DNA of 64,000 bases from the NCBI GenBank assembly GCA_937902315.1, contig CALGUG010000011.1, positions 262,160 to 326,159 of the forward strand, written 5' to 3'. Numbering within the stretch: the first letter of the stretch is position 1; every line of letters begins with the position of its first letter. The notes beneath the pieces are model-generated. The model had not been told where the DNA came from. It did not search any database and was given only the letters and a program-made list of their open reading frames with translations. This document shows, one piece after another, positions 16,209-25,672 of the stretch. Origin of the DNA: an uncultured Chloroflexales bacterium. GTDB lineage: Bacteria; Chloroflexota; Chloroflexia; Chloroflexales; Chloroflexaceae. The position numbers and the translations under genes are program-made.

Positions 16209-17525
16209 CTAGTTGGGGGAGACGACCGGAATACGGTCGGTACGCGGCAGCTGGATGCCCGGCATCGCGCGGCGGTTGGCGCGCGTCATGGCGAAGACAT
16301 CGCGCAAAAGCTGCTCGTAGGCGGGCGTCATCTCACGTTTGCGCCGCCCCATCACTTTGCGGGCCACATCGATCATGCCGTCGATGCGATATTCGTGGAA
16401 GTGTTCGCCGCCCCAAGTGAAGGGAGGCACAGTTTTGGGCGCCGAGTGCACGCCGAAGATATTGCTGCCGATGCCGATCACCGAGCCGCCCGAGATATGC
16501 ACGCCGATGCCCAGTTTGACATGGTCGGCCAAGAAGCAGCCCAGCTTCAGCTCGCCGCTATCGATCTGGCCGATGCCCTCTAGGCTCACGCGAATCGTGC
16601 CATAGGTGTTCTTCAGGTCGCTGTTGGTGGTCATCGCGCCGATATTGACCCACTCGCCCAGATAGCTGTGGCCCAAGAAGCCATCGTGGTGCTTGTTGCT
16701 ATAGCCTTGGATCACGCTAGCTTCGACTTCGCCGCCCACACGGCAGACCGGGCCGATGCTGGTTTCGCCCCGAATACGAGCGCTGGCGATCAAGCTATCG
16801 GGGCCGAGGTAGCAGGGGCCTTGAATAAACGAAAATGGCTCGATGTGGGCGCCGTCGACGATGATCGGGCCGTCGCGCGCGTCGAGCACCAGCGGCCCAT
16901 CGAGGCGCGATCCCGGGCGCACCAAGACCTGATCGGGGCGATGCACCACTACGTGCGGGTATTCAGCGCTCAGTTGCTCGAAGGGCAGACAGCCTCCGAC
17001 TGCCTGCAGCAAAGGCGCATCCTCGACGATCTGCGCCCCATTGCTATTGATCAGATGCCAAGGGTACTCGATCAAGCAGCTGTCACGCTCAACCACACGG
17101 GCGAAGCGGCGCAGTTCGATCAAAGCCATCTCGCTGTCTTGGCGGCGCAGGTACGAGATCACCAAGCTGGCCAAGGTCGGGCTGAGACGCGCCCCCAAGA
17201 GCTGGTTGCCCACCACAAACACCGTGCCGATCGGCGCCTCAAGTAGATCAGGCAGCCACGCCAAGGAACAAGCACGAGCATTGATCAATACCAGCGGTTC
17301 GCTGCGCCCCAAGATGGGCGCTAAGCCTTGTTCAGGGCCGAACATGCGCATCAAGTGAGGGCGACAGATTCCAGCGATCTCTTCTTTAATGCCATGCTGG
17401 AGCATGAAGGCTTCGACCCGCTCGCGCAAGGTCCAAGCGCCACAACGCAGCTCAAACAGCGGTCGGGCATAGACCAACGGCTGCAAACTGCGAAAGCCCT
17501 CATCTTCAAACAGCATTATGCTCAT
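16209..17525 (-). CDS. GlmU-like sugar nucleotidyltransferase/acetyltransferase (alternative bacterial GlmU type)
   Basis: This 438-aa protein resembles the alternative GlmU family, which joins a divergent N-terminal nucleotidyltransferase region to a left-handed beta-helix acetyltransferase. It begins IMLFEDEGFRSLQPLVYARPLFELRCG, typical of this group. Hexapeptide-repeat turns run from about 195 to 350, including GSRLDGPLVLDARDGPIIVDG, GYSNKHHDGFLGHSYLGEWVNIGAMTTNSDLKNTYG and GGSVIGIGSNIFG. The expected role is making UDP-GlcNAc from GlcN-1-P for peptidoglycan. It is the last gene of a minus-strand operon after the mutase pair and the YvcK-like gene, 66 nt after the latter. That context supports amino-sugar activation. 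Confidence 0.8.
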   Translation of the reverse strand: MSIMLFEDEGFRSLQPLVYARPLFELRCGAWTLRERVEAFMLQHGIKEEIAGICRPHLMRMFGPEQGLAPILGRSEPLVLINARACSLAWLPDLLEAPIGTVFVVGNQLLGARLSPTLASLVISYLRRQDSEMALIELRRFARVVERDSCLIEYPWHLINSNGAQIVEDAPLLQAVGGCLPFEQLSAEYPHVVVHRPDQVLVRPGSRLDGPLVLDARDGPIIVDGAHIEPFSFIQGPCYLGPDSLIASARIRGETSIGPVCRVGGEVEASVIQGYSNKHHDGFLGHSYLGEWVNIGAMTTNSDLKNTYGTIRVSLEGIGQIDSGELKLGCFLADHVKLGIGVHISGGSVIGIGSNIFGVHSAPKTVPPFTWGGEHFHEYRIDGMIDVARKVMGRRKREMTPAYEQLLRDVFAMTRANRRAMPGIQLPRTDRIPVVSPN

Positions 17526-17591
17526 ATCGTTCGTTCTCTATCTGGTCACGAAAGCTAGCCGAGTTCCTCGATCTCGTCTCGAAGCATGGGC

Positions 17592-18797
17592 TTAGGTCGC
17601 GTTCAAGATCGCCAAAATCGCAGCCGCCAGCTTCTCGGGATCGTGGCGCAGAACCTGAACCGCCCGCACTTCGCCCGGCCGATCGAGCGAGGCGATGGTT
17701 TGCACCAGCGAGCTAGCTAAGTCGCTTTCGAGCACGATCGCGCCTTCGACCAATAAGCCTTTCTGGTGGCCTTCGTCGCTCTGCAAAACCGCCGTCTCTT
17801 CGTAGGCCTCCGGCTCAAGGTAGACCGGCGATTGGTTGGCGGCCTCGTAGATCTGACGCACCTCGGGATCGATCCGCTGGGCATTGACCAGCACATAGTC
17901 GGGCGTGAAGCCGCCGTAGCGCTTGATCTCGCGAATATGATCCGAAACGCTGAAGCCACTGGTCAGGCCCGGCTCGGTCATTAGGTTGCAGACAAAGATC
18001 TTAACCGCCTTCGAGTTACAGATCAGCTCGCGCAGTTCGTCGATCAGCAGATTGGGTAGCACACTCTCGAACAGACTGCCCGGCCCCAGCACGATCGCGT
18101 CAGCTTTCGAGATGGCGTCGACGACCACATGGGCCAGCGGGTGAGACGGATGGTTTGCATCGTTCCATTGCAAACTAAGCTGAGCAACGTGGTGCTTTTC
18201 GTAGAGAGGGTTGCGCGCGATCTGGCGAATCTGTTTGATGTTGACCTTAGTGCCTTCATCAAGGGTCGCCATGATCTGAGCTGGCAAGGGCGTGGGCGGC
18301 ACAAATTCGACATGTTCGCTGCTCAACAAGCTCGAAGCACGGTAGTAGTATTCGACCGGATCTTGGAGCGGCGTGATACAGGTGAGATGTTCGAGATGCG
18401 GAATCAGGCGGGTAAAGATGAACATCCCCGCGCCGCCCGACAAGACAACGATGCGAGGAGGTCGATCTTCTTTACGATAGCCCAAACCGAGCACAACTTC
18501 GCGCTGGCCCGCCTCTGTGTTGAGCGGAATAACCGCCATCGCGCTCAATTGCCACATGCCAACCAGCAACACGGCTGTGCCAACAAGCAAAAAGAGCAGC
18601 GCTCGTTGCCAGGTCTCTAAAAATTGGAGGGTGAGGTAGTAGAAGAATGCTGGAACTTCAACATTCTTGTAAATAGCCGTTAAAACATAGCCCACTCCCA
18701 ACGACAGTAACACAATCCCCACCAGCGTGATCGCCAGCGGTTGCGTTAGCGAGCGGAGGGCCTGAAGCCGTCGTATTGTCTCACGCATGCCCATCAA
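17592..18797 (-). CDS. Membrane-anchored YvcK/CofD-like protein with altered nucleotide-sugar motifs
   Basis: This 401-aa protein has two N-terminal TM helices (about 21-43 and 65-88) and a soluble domain of the YvcK/CofD fold. The retained parts are IVVLSGGAGMF (117-126, equivalent to the GGGTG loop) and ADAIVLGPGSLFESVLPNLL (232-251). The usual DDGGSSGRL and GDIRN blocks after the first strand are absent and replaced by ITPLQDPVEYYYRASSLL. YvcK proteins bind UDP-GlcNAc and tune cell-wall precursor supply. Its position between the mutase pair and the GlmU-like gene (29 and 66 nt gaps) fits that theme. The lost motifs suggest changed ligand binding. Confidence 0.75.
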   Translation of the reverse strand: MMGMRETIRRLQALRSLTQPLAITLVGIVLLSLGVGYVLTAIYKNVEVPAFFYYLTLQFLETWQRALLFLLVGTAVLLVGMWQLSAMAVIPLNTEAGQREVVLGLGYRKEDRPPRIVVLSGGAGMFIFTRLIPHLEHLTCITPLQDPVEYYYRASSLLSSEHVEFVPPTPLPAQIMATLDEGTKVNIKQIRQIARNPLYEKHHVAQLSLQWNDANHPSHPLAHVVVDAISKADAIVLGPGSLFESVLPNLLIDELRELICNSKAVKIFVCNLMTEPGLTSGFSVSDHIREIKRYGGFTPDYVLVNAQRIDPEVRQIYEAANQSPVYLEPEAYEETAVLQSDEGHQKGLLVEGAIVLESDLASSLVQTIASLDRPGEVRAVQVLRHDPEKLAAAILAILNAT

Positions 18798-18826
18798 GCA
18801 GGAAGCCGTCTTATCTCACTCCTGCT

Positions 18827-19966
18827 TTACCCCTTTCCTCGTATTGCGCTCCACACTTCGTCAAGCAGCGCACGCAAATTGCCTCCCGCACGGGCCAGCA
18901 GCTCCATGGTCAGCAATCCGGCATACAGGCCGTCGGCATACGGGCTGAAGCGCCCACAGCTGATTTCGCCTTCGGAGCTTGCGCCGATCACCAAACTGTT
19001 GCGGTCGTGAGCGATCAACTGGGCGATGCGCTGGCGCGGCTGCGGCGACTGTTCGATCGTTAAGCCCAAGCCATCGCCCCACAGCTGCAAGCCCGGCACA
19101 GGATCGCTGATTTCGGGAACGACCACCAAACCACGCTGACGATGTTGGCGCGATAAATGGGCAGCCAAAACCAAAGCTAGCTCAAAGATCGTCACCGGAT
19201 CGCCAGCTTTATCGATCACATTAATCGCACTTCCATCAGCAGAAAGAGCGATTCCTAAGTTTGAATCGCTCTCGCGTACCAGCTTGCGCAAGCGCATCAA
19301 GGGCGCTCCGACCGGCTGTGGAGTGCCTCGCCCAAAGAGTGGATCGGTCTCGCGGTTGATCTCGATCGCTTTGGTTTGAGCACCCTCCCCAATCGCTGCG
19401 GGAATATAACCTGCGGTGGTGCCATGCATGGTATCAACAAACACCGTCAGTGGCGTGCGGCGAATCAGGTCGATATCGATCTGACTACGCAATAAGTCAA
19501 GGTAGGGCGTGCGCAAGTCATTGACTGTTGCATCATTCGTTTCGCTCGGCGGGAAGGCTGCAAACAGTTCAGCGGGCACGCTCTCAGGCTGGTGTTGTAA
19601 GCTCACATCGACCTGAGGGGTCAAAAGCAGCAAGCCATTGCGCCAATAGGCTTGGTTACTGGCCGTCACAATCAGTGCGCAACTTGCGCGGCGCTGTTCA
19701 AGGGCATATTGTACCGCAGGCAGAGGGCTGGGCGTCGGCACAAGGCTGACCGGAACACCCTGGGCCTGCAGGGCGTAGCTGATATCGCGCGCAAACAGCG
19801 ATGACATAAAACGTGTATCGCACGTTACTAAGCAGCTCCACCCCTGGGCCAACAATGCCGTACCTAAGCCATAACAGCGCCGCCGGACTTCATCGAGCGT
19901 GAAGTCGGAAGCATACACACCTTCCCAACGATCTATATGTAAACGGAGGTGATCTGCCATAGTCAT
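18827..19966 (-). CDS. Degenerate phosphohexomutase paralogue (probable pseudoenzyme)
   Basis: This 379-aa protein aligns by eye with alpha-D-phosphohexomutases such as its upstream neighbour but is shorter and lacks key sites. The phosphoserine loop TASHNP reads TASNQA (101-106). The metal loop DGDGDRIGVID reads SADGSAINVID (242-252). The substrate loop GGExSGH reads GASSEGE (328-334). The fold markers VFVDTMHG and YADGLYAGLLTMELLA survive. It is 21 nt downstream of the active paralogue and 29 nt upstream of the YvcK-like gene. It may regulate or dimerise with the active enzyme, or act as a sugar-phosphate sensor. No catalytic role is supported. Confidence 0.75.
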   Translation of the reverse strand: MTMADHLRLHIDRWEGVYASDFTLDEVRRRCYGLGTALLAQGWSCLVTCDTRFMSSLFARDISYALQAQGVPVSLVPTPSPLPAVQYALEQRRASCALIVTASNQAYWRNGLLLLTPQVDVSLQHQPESVPAELFAAFPPSETNDATVNDLRTPYLDLLRSQIDIDLIRRTPLTVFVDTMHGTTAGYIPAAIGEGAQTKAIEINRETDPLFGRGTPQPVGAPLMRLRKLVRESDSNLGIALSADGSAINVIDKAGDPVTIFELALVLAAHLSRQHRQRGLVVVPEISDPVPGLQLWGDGLGLTIEQSPQPRQRIAQLIAHDRNSLVIGASSEGEISCGRFSPYADGLYAGLLTMELLARAGGNLRALLDEVWSAIRGKG

Positions 19967-19987
19967 GTAAGAGCCATATGGGCTGCA

Positions 19988-21376
19988 CTAGCCCTGCTGT
20001 TCAAATGTCTCTACAATACCCAGCATCAATGCACGTATTTCACGCGCTCGTTCAAGCGTGGTTGCTTCAAAACGGGCTGAAAGGACCGGCTCGGTGTTTG
20101 AAGCACGAATGATACCCCAGCCGTTTTCGACATTGAGTCGAACACCATCAAGCGTATCGATATCGCCTTTACCAAGCAATGCCTCTTTTAAGGCGTGAAT
20201 AACAGCAAATTTGCGTTCATCGGAACAAGGGATGCGTTCATCGGGTAAGGCAGCATAACTTGGGTAGGCTTCGAGCAACGACGAGACCGAACGATCGCTC
20301 GCATCAAGTGCCGCCAAGAGGCGTGCCGCTGCAAAGGTGCCATCATCGAAGTTATGGAGCGCTGCTGAGGAAGCAATGATATGCCCACTCCGTTCGCCGC
20401 CTAAAACCGCCTGCGTCTCGCGCAGCGCTGCGGTCATATGGCCATAGCCGGTCTTACAGCGTACTGGAACGCCGCCAAAGTCGCGCACAGCCTGTTCGAG
20501 CACCGAGCTACACATCACATCGAAAACGACCGAGGCGCCCGTCTTCTCTGGAAGCAATGCTTGCGCCAAAATGATCATAGCACGATCTGCGCTCACGATC
20601 GAGCCGTTATTATCGATAACACCGATACGATCACCATCGCCATCAAGGGCAATGCCGATATCTGCTTTGTGAGCGATAACCGCACGCGAAAGGTCGGACA
20701 GATTTTTTGGGTCACTCGGATCAGGGTGATGGTTCGGGAAGCGCCCATCTGGTTCGATATACAATGGGATCACCTCAAGGCCGCAGGCGCGCAGGGCTTG
20801 TACAGCGAGCGGGCCAGCGACACCGTTACCACCATCGAGTATCACTTTGCGCGCTGCGAGCTGACCGATCTGTTCAGCAAAGCTGGCGCAATAGGCCGGA
20901 CAAATATCAACACTCTCGAGGGTTCCAGTAGTTGCATCTTGGTAGGCTTCGTCGAGAATGATCTGTTTGATCGCTTGCAGATCGCTATTTGGAACCGGAG
21001 AGCTTCCGTACTGCGCATCAGCTTGACGGAGCTTCACGCCATTATAGCTTGGTGGGTTGTGGCTGGCCGAAATGGTAGCACCACCATCGACTCCAAGATG
21101 TGCGACCGCGAAATACATCACGGGTGTAGGAACCTCGCCGAGCAAGATCACATTGATACCACTTGTTCGCAAGCCCGCTACAAAGGCTTGTTCTAACTGA
21201 GGTGAACTTGTTCGCGCATCGCGGCCAACGACCATGGTTTGTTTGCCTCGGCTGCGAAACAAGCTTCCCGTGGCTCTTCCAATAGCATAGAGCGTCGAAT
21301 CGGAGAGATCGCGACCTACGATGCCACGGATATCGTTTGCTCGAAAAATTGCCGGATTAATGGCGTTCTCCGCCAC
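19988..21376 (-). CDS. Phosphomannomutase/phosphoglucomutase family enzyme
   Basis: This 462-aa cytoplasmic enzyme moves phosphate between C1 and C6 of hexose or hexosamine phosphates. All four signatures are intact: ATISASHNP with phosphoserine S104, the metal loop DGDGDRIG (245-252), the substrate loop GGERSGH (326-332) and a C-terminal phosphate loop with RASNTEP. The length is that of phosphomannomutase/phosphoglucomutase or GlmM. Because a GlmU-like gene lies in the same operon, phosphoglucosamine mutase activity is plausible, but the loop sequence alone does not decide the sugar. It is the first gene of the four-gene minus-strand operon. Confidence 0.9.
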   Translation of the reverse strand: MAENAINPAIFRANDIRGIVGRDLSDSTLYAIGRATGSLFRSRGKQTMVVGRDARTSSPQLEQAFVAGLRTSGINVILLGEVPTPVMYFAVAHLGVDGGATISASHNPPSYNGVKLRQADAQYGSSPVPNSDLQAIKQIILDEAYQDATTGTLESVDICPAYCASFAEQIGQLAARKVILDGGNGVAGPLAVQALRACGLEVIPLYIEPDGRFPNHHPDPSDPKNLSDLSRAVIAHKADIGIALDGDGDRIGVIDNNGSIVSADRAMIILAQALLPEKTGASVVFDVMCSSVLEQAVRDFGGVPVRCKTGYGHMTAALRETQAVLGGERSGHIIASSAALHNFDDGTFAAARLLAALDASDRSVSSLLEAYPSYAALPDERIPCSDERKFAVIHALKEALLGKGDIDTLDGVRLNVENGWGIIRASNTEPVLSARFEATTLERAREIRALMLGIVETFEQQG

Positions 21377-22122
21377 AGACTACTCCTCAATCGTTCTAGT
21401 CGAGGGTCGTAACAGCTTCCACGGCGCAATTGCGTAGAAAGAAAGGGTGAGCTGTTATGCCCGGTATTGCTTTGTGTTGTGTGAGGGCAGGCTTAAACAA
21501 GCACCCTCTGTAATCTATGTTGTAGTATGCATGACGTAAAGACGGCCAAGCAGGACAAGCCGTCGTAACAAATACGTACAGGTATAAGATCACGCATCAC
21601 AACGTAAAAAATGCCGTATAAGATAGGTGTTTCTATCCTTTGTTGTTGCTAGACCACTTTCAGCGAGCCGAACTGCTGCAGATAGTCGATCTAGCTGGGC
21701 TGATTTGTTTAGCGAAAGCTGAAGCATGCAGGCTGATGCAAAGAATCGGCATCTCTACCAGCACCAGCGAAACAAACCATCACACCTGCTTCCGGCAGTG
21801 AGTTTGGTAACTCAAGATTACCCTAAACAGACATACCGTACCCTACAATCAAATAAACGTCAAGTCTCAACACAAGCCTGCTCTAGAGCACTATCAATAT
21901 ATACCTAAACGCTCTCCATAGGGTTTTATCGTTGGCTTTAGCAGCTGTAGAAGCCAATGTTTCAAAAGGGAGCCTTTTGATTGTTATACACTACATGCTC
22001 GATGTGCATGCATTCAAAGAGCATATGTGAGCCGCCTAACTGCTGGAGCACTCAAAAGATCGGCCTGAATTGAGACAGTTTGGCTTTGCATGCACAATTA
22101 TACCAGCAAATATGTTTTACAT
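21377..22122. other. 746-nt gap, nothing recognised
   Basis: AT-richer than the surrounding genes and free of the dispersed repeats seen elsewhere. It should contain the promoter of the mutase operon near its left end. I could not fix a promoter or a gene. Confidence 0.5.
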
Positions 22123-22611
22123 TTAAAGCGATGCGATTTGCTTTTTATTTGCTTCCTGAGCGATCATCTGCTTCTTAGAAAATTCGCTATCGAGAATAGT
22201 CAGAGCTTTGTGGGCGACTTTGCGCACCCGTTCAATGCCAATAGTTTCCAAAGCTTCCTCATAAGGGAACCAAGTGGCAAATTGGATTCCTTCTTCGATT
22301 TGGGGGGTTGGCTCTTCGCTGATAGCCTGCATTAAATAGTAGGTAACAATCTTCTCGTAGCGCTTACCCTTTTTCAAAATAAAGTATTTCACCTCGCGAA
22401 TAGCCATTTCGACAATACCGATTACGCCGGTCTCTTCATAGATTTCGCGCACCAGGGCAGCAACGTGTGTCTCGTAAGGTTCTAGTTTACCTTTGGGCAG
22501 CGTCCAATAACCATTCTGCTTCTTGATCAGCAAAATTTGCAGCTGACCGCTAGGAGAATAGCGATAGACAACACCCCCAATGCCGATTATTGGCTCCCGT
22601 GGATTCGCCAT
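22123..22611 (-). CDS. Nudix hydrolase
   Basis: This 162-aa protein carries a full Nudix box, GKLEPYETHVAALVREIYEETGV (G-x5-E-x7-REIxEExGV, about residues 41-63), for Mg-dependent hydrolysis of a nucleoside diphosphate linked to another group. The N-terminal IGIGGVVYRY and YWTLPKGK strands resemble Ap4A or ADP-sugar hydrolases, and the C-terminus is basic. The substrate cannot be assigned. The ribosome site is gagg (aaggaggtttt) upstream of 22611. It is monocistronic, flanked by a long gap and a type-A repeat. Confidence 0.87.
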   Translation of the reverse strand: MANPREPIIGIGGVVYRYSPSGQLQILLIKKQNGYWTLPKGKLEPYETHVAALVREIYEETGVIGIVEMAIREVKYFILKKGKRYEKIVTYYLMQAISEEPTPQIEEGIQFATWFPYEEALETIGIERVRKVAHKALTILDSEFSKKQMIAQEANKKQIASL

Positions 22612-22699
22612 AATGAAAACCTCCTTACGTTCGGGTTTTATCTGAAATGTTGCACTCGTTTTTCCTCTTCATCATCCTTGTACGATCTTGCTCGTTTAC

Positions 22700-22836
22700 T
22701 ACCAAATCCGATGACGTTTTTTCTTTTGGCCTTCGGCAGATTGGCCTTCGGCAGAGTGGAACTTAACAATGTTCTCTTTTCCCTATTTTCGTTTTCCCGC
22801 ATTACGAGCATGCACGTCATTAAGCGGATTTGGTAT
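22700..22836. repeat. Type-A element
   Basis: Complete copy from taccaaatccg (22700) to cggatttggta (22825-22835), an 11-bp perfect terminal inverted repeat. It contains a duplicated ggccttcggcaga motif, unlike other copies. The remaining gap to 23323 shows only a promoter. Confidence 0.8.
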
Positions 22837-23277
22837 AAAGACAACTCCTGCCCGTTAGGCAGAAGCTATGCCGATACTAGCCGTATCTGTTTTATTGCTT
22901 GCTATAAGATACGACCATGCTACTCTGCTCGCGAACCCAAGAGTAACGTACATTTCCACTTCGTTCCGCAAGCAAAATAGACTTTATGCGCGATAGGAGC
23001 GTTATTCTGAGCGAGTGCTCTAAAAAGTAAGAGTTCCCGCTATCCGAATAGCTGTATCGCATACAGTATCGAAAAATCTTGTCTAGTTACGAGAGAAACT
23101 GGGATAATGCGTATTATACTGTATGCAGAATAAATGGTAGTTTAACATATTACGTAATAAAATGCATTTGAAGTAACCCATTTCCCCCTCTAAATCAGAC
23201 AAACTCGCATATCTGACAGTACAAAGAGTGCCCACGTGCCTAGCCCAAACAGTGTTCGAATAAGGTCCGAGATAGGA

Positions 23278-23283
23278 TATAAT
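23278..23283 (+). promoter_or_regulatory. Candidate -10 box for the Gfo/Idh/MocA operon
   Basis: TATAAT lies 40 nt before the start. Its best -35 match at 17 bp spacing is only ttcgaa (23255-23260), so the call rests on the -10. Confidence 0.4.
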
Positions 23284-23323
23284 CATAGGACTTGCAATGA
23301 TGCGATACATTAAGGGGTAGACT

Positions 23324-24310
23324 ATGAGTAAGGTTCGTTGGGCCGTTGTTGGCACAAGCGATTTCGCACTAGATTGGATCGCCCGAGGAATCAGCCTTGG
23401 CAGCAATGCCGAACTGGCTGCTGTTGTTAGCCGAGACGAAGCACGCGGCGCCGCTGCTGCCAAGCGTGTCGGTGCTCCTCACCACTTCACTTCAATTGAA
23501 GCAATCGACACCTCCTTAGTCGATGGTGTTTTCCTTGTATTACCGAATTCTCAGCACGCACCCCAAGCGATCGCAGCCGCTAAGCGCGGCCTACACGTGA
23601 TCGCCGAGAAGCCCATGGCTCCCACCCTCGACGAGTGCGCCGCTATGATCCAAGCCGCCAAAGAGAACAATGTGGTCTTGGCTGTGGCTCACTGTATGAA
23701 CTGGGCGCCACCGGTTGTGAAAGCGCGCGAACTGGTCGCTGAAGGCGCGATCGGCGACGTGATCAGCGTCAGCATCAGCGGCTCGTTCAACTATCCGCCT
23801 GCAGAGCGCTGGCGCCAAGACGACAGCACCGAGCAGGGCGGCGGCCCGCTGCACGACATGGGCGTACACTCGATCGACGCGATCGTAAGCATCTTGGGTC
23901 AGCCGATCACCACCGTGAGCGCGCTCTTCGACCACAAGATCTACAACTACCCAGCGGAAGATAGCACCACCGTCTTGGTGCGCTTCGCCAACGGTGTACA
24001 CGGTGTCGTGCAGTCGCACTACAACACCAACCAGAACTCGTTGGAGATTCAAGGTACCAAGGGCCGCATCTGGAGCAGCCCGTGGTTGGGTCGCGAGTTC
24101 GCTGGCGATCTGCACCTCGAGCAAAACGGCCAAGTTACTGACTTCAACCTCGCTAGCGTCAATGTCTACGTGCCACAGATCGAAGATGTCTCGAATGCGA
24201 TTCTCAACAAGCAAGAGACCAGCATCTCGGGCGAGCGTGGCATGCAAAATATGAAGGTGATCTGGGCGGCCATCGAGTCGGCCCGGAGCGGTCGCACTGT
24301 TTCTCTGTAG
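23324..24310 (+). CDS. Gfo/Idh/MocA-family NAD(P)-dependent oxidoreductase
   Basis: This 328-aa protein has an N-terminal Rossmann fold (WAVVGTSDFA at 6-15, a variant of GxGxxG), the family EKP motif (95-97, VIAEKPMAP) and a C-terminal substrate domain with GGGPLHDMGVHSID. Such enzymes oxidise or reduce sugars, inositols or sugar acids with a bound dinucleotide. A good ribosome site (aagggg) precedes the ATG. The aldo/keto reductase starts 31 nt downstream, so both probably act on one sugar-type substrate that cannot be named. Confidence 0.87.
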   Translation: MSKVRWAVVGTSDFALDWIARGISLGSNAELAAVVSRDEARGAAAAKRVGAPHHFTSIEAIDTSLVDGVFLVLPNSQHAPQAIAAAKRGLHVIAEKPMAPTLDECAAMIQAAKENNVVLAVAHCMNWAPPVVKARELVAEGAIGDVISVSISGSFNYPPAERWRQDDSTEQGGGPLHDMGVHSIDAIVSILGQPITTVSALFDHKIYNYPAEDSTTVLVRFANGVHGVVQSHYNTNQNSLEIQGTKGRIWSSPWLGREFAGDLHLEQNGQVTDFNLASVNVYVPQIEDVSNAILNKQETSISGERGMQNMKVIWAAIESARSGRTVSL

Positions 24311-24341
24311 TCGCGCCAATCTTTGAGAGGATCTTGTAGCT

Positions 24342-25268
24342 ATGCGTTATCTGAACATTCCTGGTCTGGATCGACCTGTTTCGCGCATTGCACTCGGCCT
24401 TGTTTGGGGCCAGCCCGATGCCCTCGAGCTTCCTTTCGCTCTGCTGGATCGTTTTGTGGAATTGGGCGGCACCATGGTCGATACCGCTCACATCTACGGT
24501 ATGGGCGCGAGCGAGCGCACCATCGGCGCTTGGTTGGCGTCGCGCGGTCGCGACAAGATTATGGTGCTCGATAAAGGCTGCCACCCGATCGGCAACAGTG
24601 GCCCGCGCGTCGGCGCGAAGTTCATTCACTCCGATCTCAACGACAGCCTCGAACGCCTAGGCACCGACTACATCGATCTCTACATTCTGCACCGCGATAA
24701 CCCCGAGGTTCCCGTTGGCGAAATCGTCGAGGCCCTGAACGAAGAGCACGCCAAGGGCCGCATCCGCGCCTTCGGCGGCTCGAACTGGTCGCACCATCGC
24801 ATCGCCGAGGCCAACGAGTACGCCTACGCCCACAACCTAGTGCCCTTTGCGGTCTCGAATCCCAACCTGAGCTTGGCTCGACCCAACGAGCCCATGTGGG
24901 CGGGTTGTATCTCGGCGGACGACGAGATGAAGGCTTGGCACACCCAAACCCAGATGCCGCTGATCTCGTGGTCGTCGCAGGCGGGCGGCTTCTTCTCGGG
25001 CCGCTTCACTCCCGAAGACCGCAGCAACGCAGATATGGTTCGCGTCTACTACTCAGATGCCAACTTCGCTCGCCAGCGCAACGCTGCCGAGCTGGCCAAG
25101 CAGAAGGGTGTGACGCCGATCCAGATCGCGCTGGCCTATGTGCTCAGCCAGCCCTTCCCGACCGTGGCGCTGGTTGGCCCGGCCAATCTCGACGAGCTAC
25201 AGTCCTCGTACGAAGGCTCCCTGATCGAGCTGACTCCCGAAGAAGTCGCCTTCCTCGATCAGGTCTAG
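24342..25268 (+). CDS. Aldo/keto reductase
   Basis: This 308-aa (beta/alpha)8 aldo/keto reductase keeps the tetrad D47 and Y52 (MVDTAHIYG), K78 (VLDKGCHP) and H117 (YILHRD). The C-terminal SQPFPTVALVGPANLDEL matches the NADP-binding end. It is co-oriented 31 nt after the Gfo/Idh/MocA gene. The subgroup resembles sugar-metabolism reductases found beside such genes, which suggests a two-step redox change of a sugar, but this is inference from context. Confidence 0.87.
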   Translation: MRYLNIPGLDRPVSRIALGLVWGQPDALELPFALLDRFVELGGTMVDTAHIYGMGASERTIGAWLASRGRDKIMVLDKGCHPIGNSGPRVGAKFIHSDLNDSLERLGTDYIDLYILHRDNPEVPVGEIVEALNEEHAKGRIRAFGGSNWSHHRIAEANEYAYAHNLVPFAVSNPNLSLARPNEPMWAGCISADDEMKAWHTQTQMPLISWSSQAGGFFSGRFTPEDRSNADMVRVYYSDANFARQRNAAELAKQKGVTPIQIALAYVLSQPFPTVALVGPANLDELQSSYEGSLIELTPEEVAFLDQV

Positions 25269-25328
25269 TCAGATCAGACGCAGTTCGGCTAGGCCACGTT
25301 GCGGAACGAAGCTCAAGCGGCAGCTTGT

Positions 25329-25560
25329 TATACCAAATCCGGTTGCTTACGTTCTATTTGGCCTTCGGCAGAGTGGAACTTGACTGTTTTTGCGTTACAA
25401 GAGCGCAAGTCGTTAAACGGATTTGGCGTTAAAGAACGAGCAGCGAGGCAAGCGTAAGATTCGGAGGTGCGGTGCCGCCGAAGGCGGCGCAACCCGCCGA
25501 ATGGATGGGCGGGACCTTGATAGCCGAAGGCGGACGCGCCAAGGACCGAATGGGAGCTAG
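25329..25560. repeat. Type-A element followed by a type-B element
   Basis: Type-A runs from taccaaatccgg (25331) to aacggatttggcg (25428) around ggccttcggcagagtggaac. The type-B core (tagccgaaggcggacgcg) is at about 25520-25537. A GC-rich stretch (gccgccgaaggcggcgc) lies between them. Confidence 0.75.
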
Positions 25561-25622
25561 CAGCCTCGCCGCCTGAGCGCAAACATCGTTAGCCGGATGT
25601 GGCATCACAATCGCAGAAGCAC

Positions 25623-25655
25623 AAAGAGGCGATCCAGCTTTGGGTCGCCTCTTGT
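25623..25655. terminator. Hairpin just upstream of the long chromate transporter gene
   Basis: aagaggcgatcc pairs with gggtcgcctctt (one wobble) and ends about 18 nt before the ATG at 25673. It could end upstream transcription or shape the 5' leader. Confidence 0.4.
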
Positions 25656-25672
25656 GTTCAGACAGAACAGCT

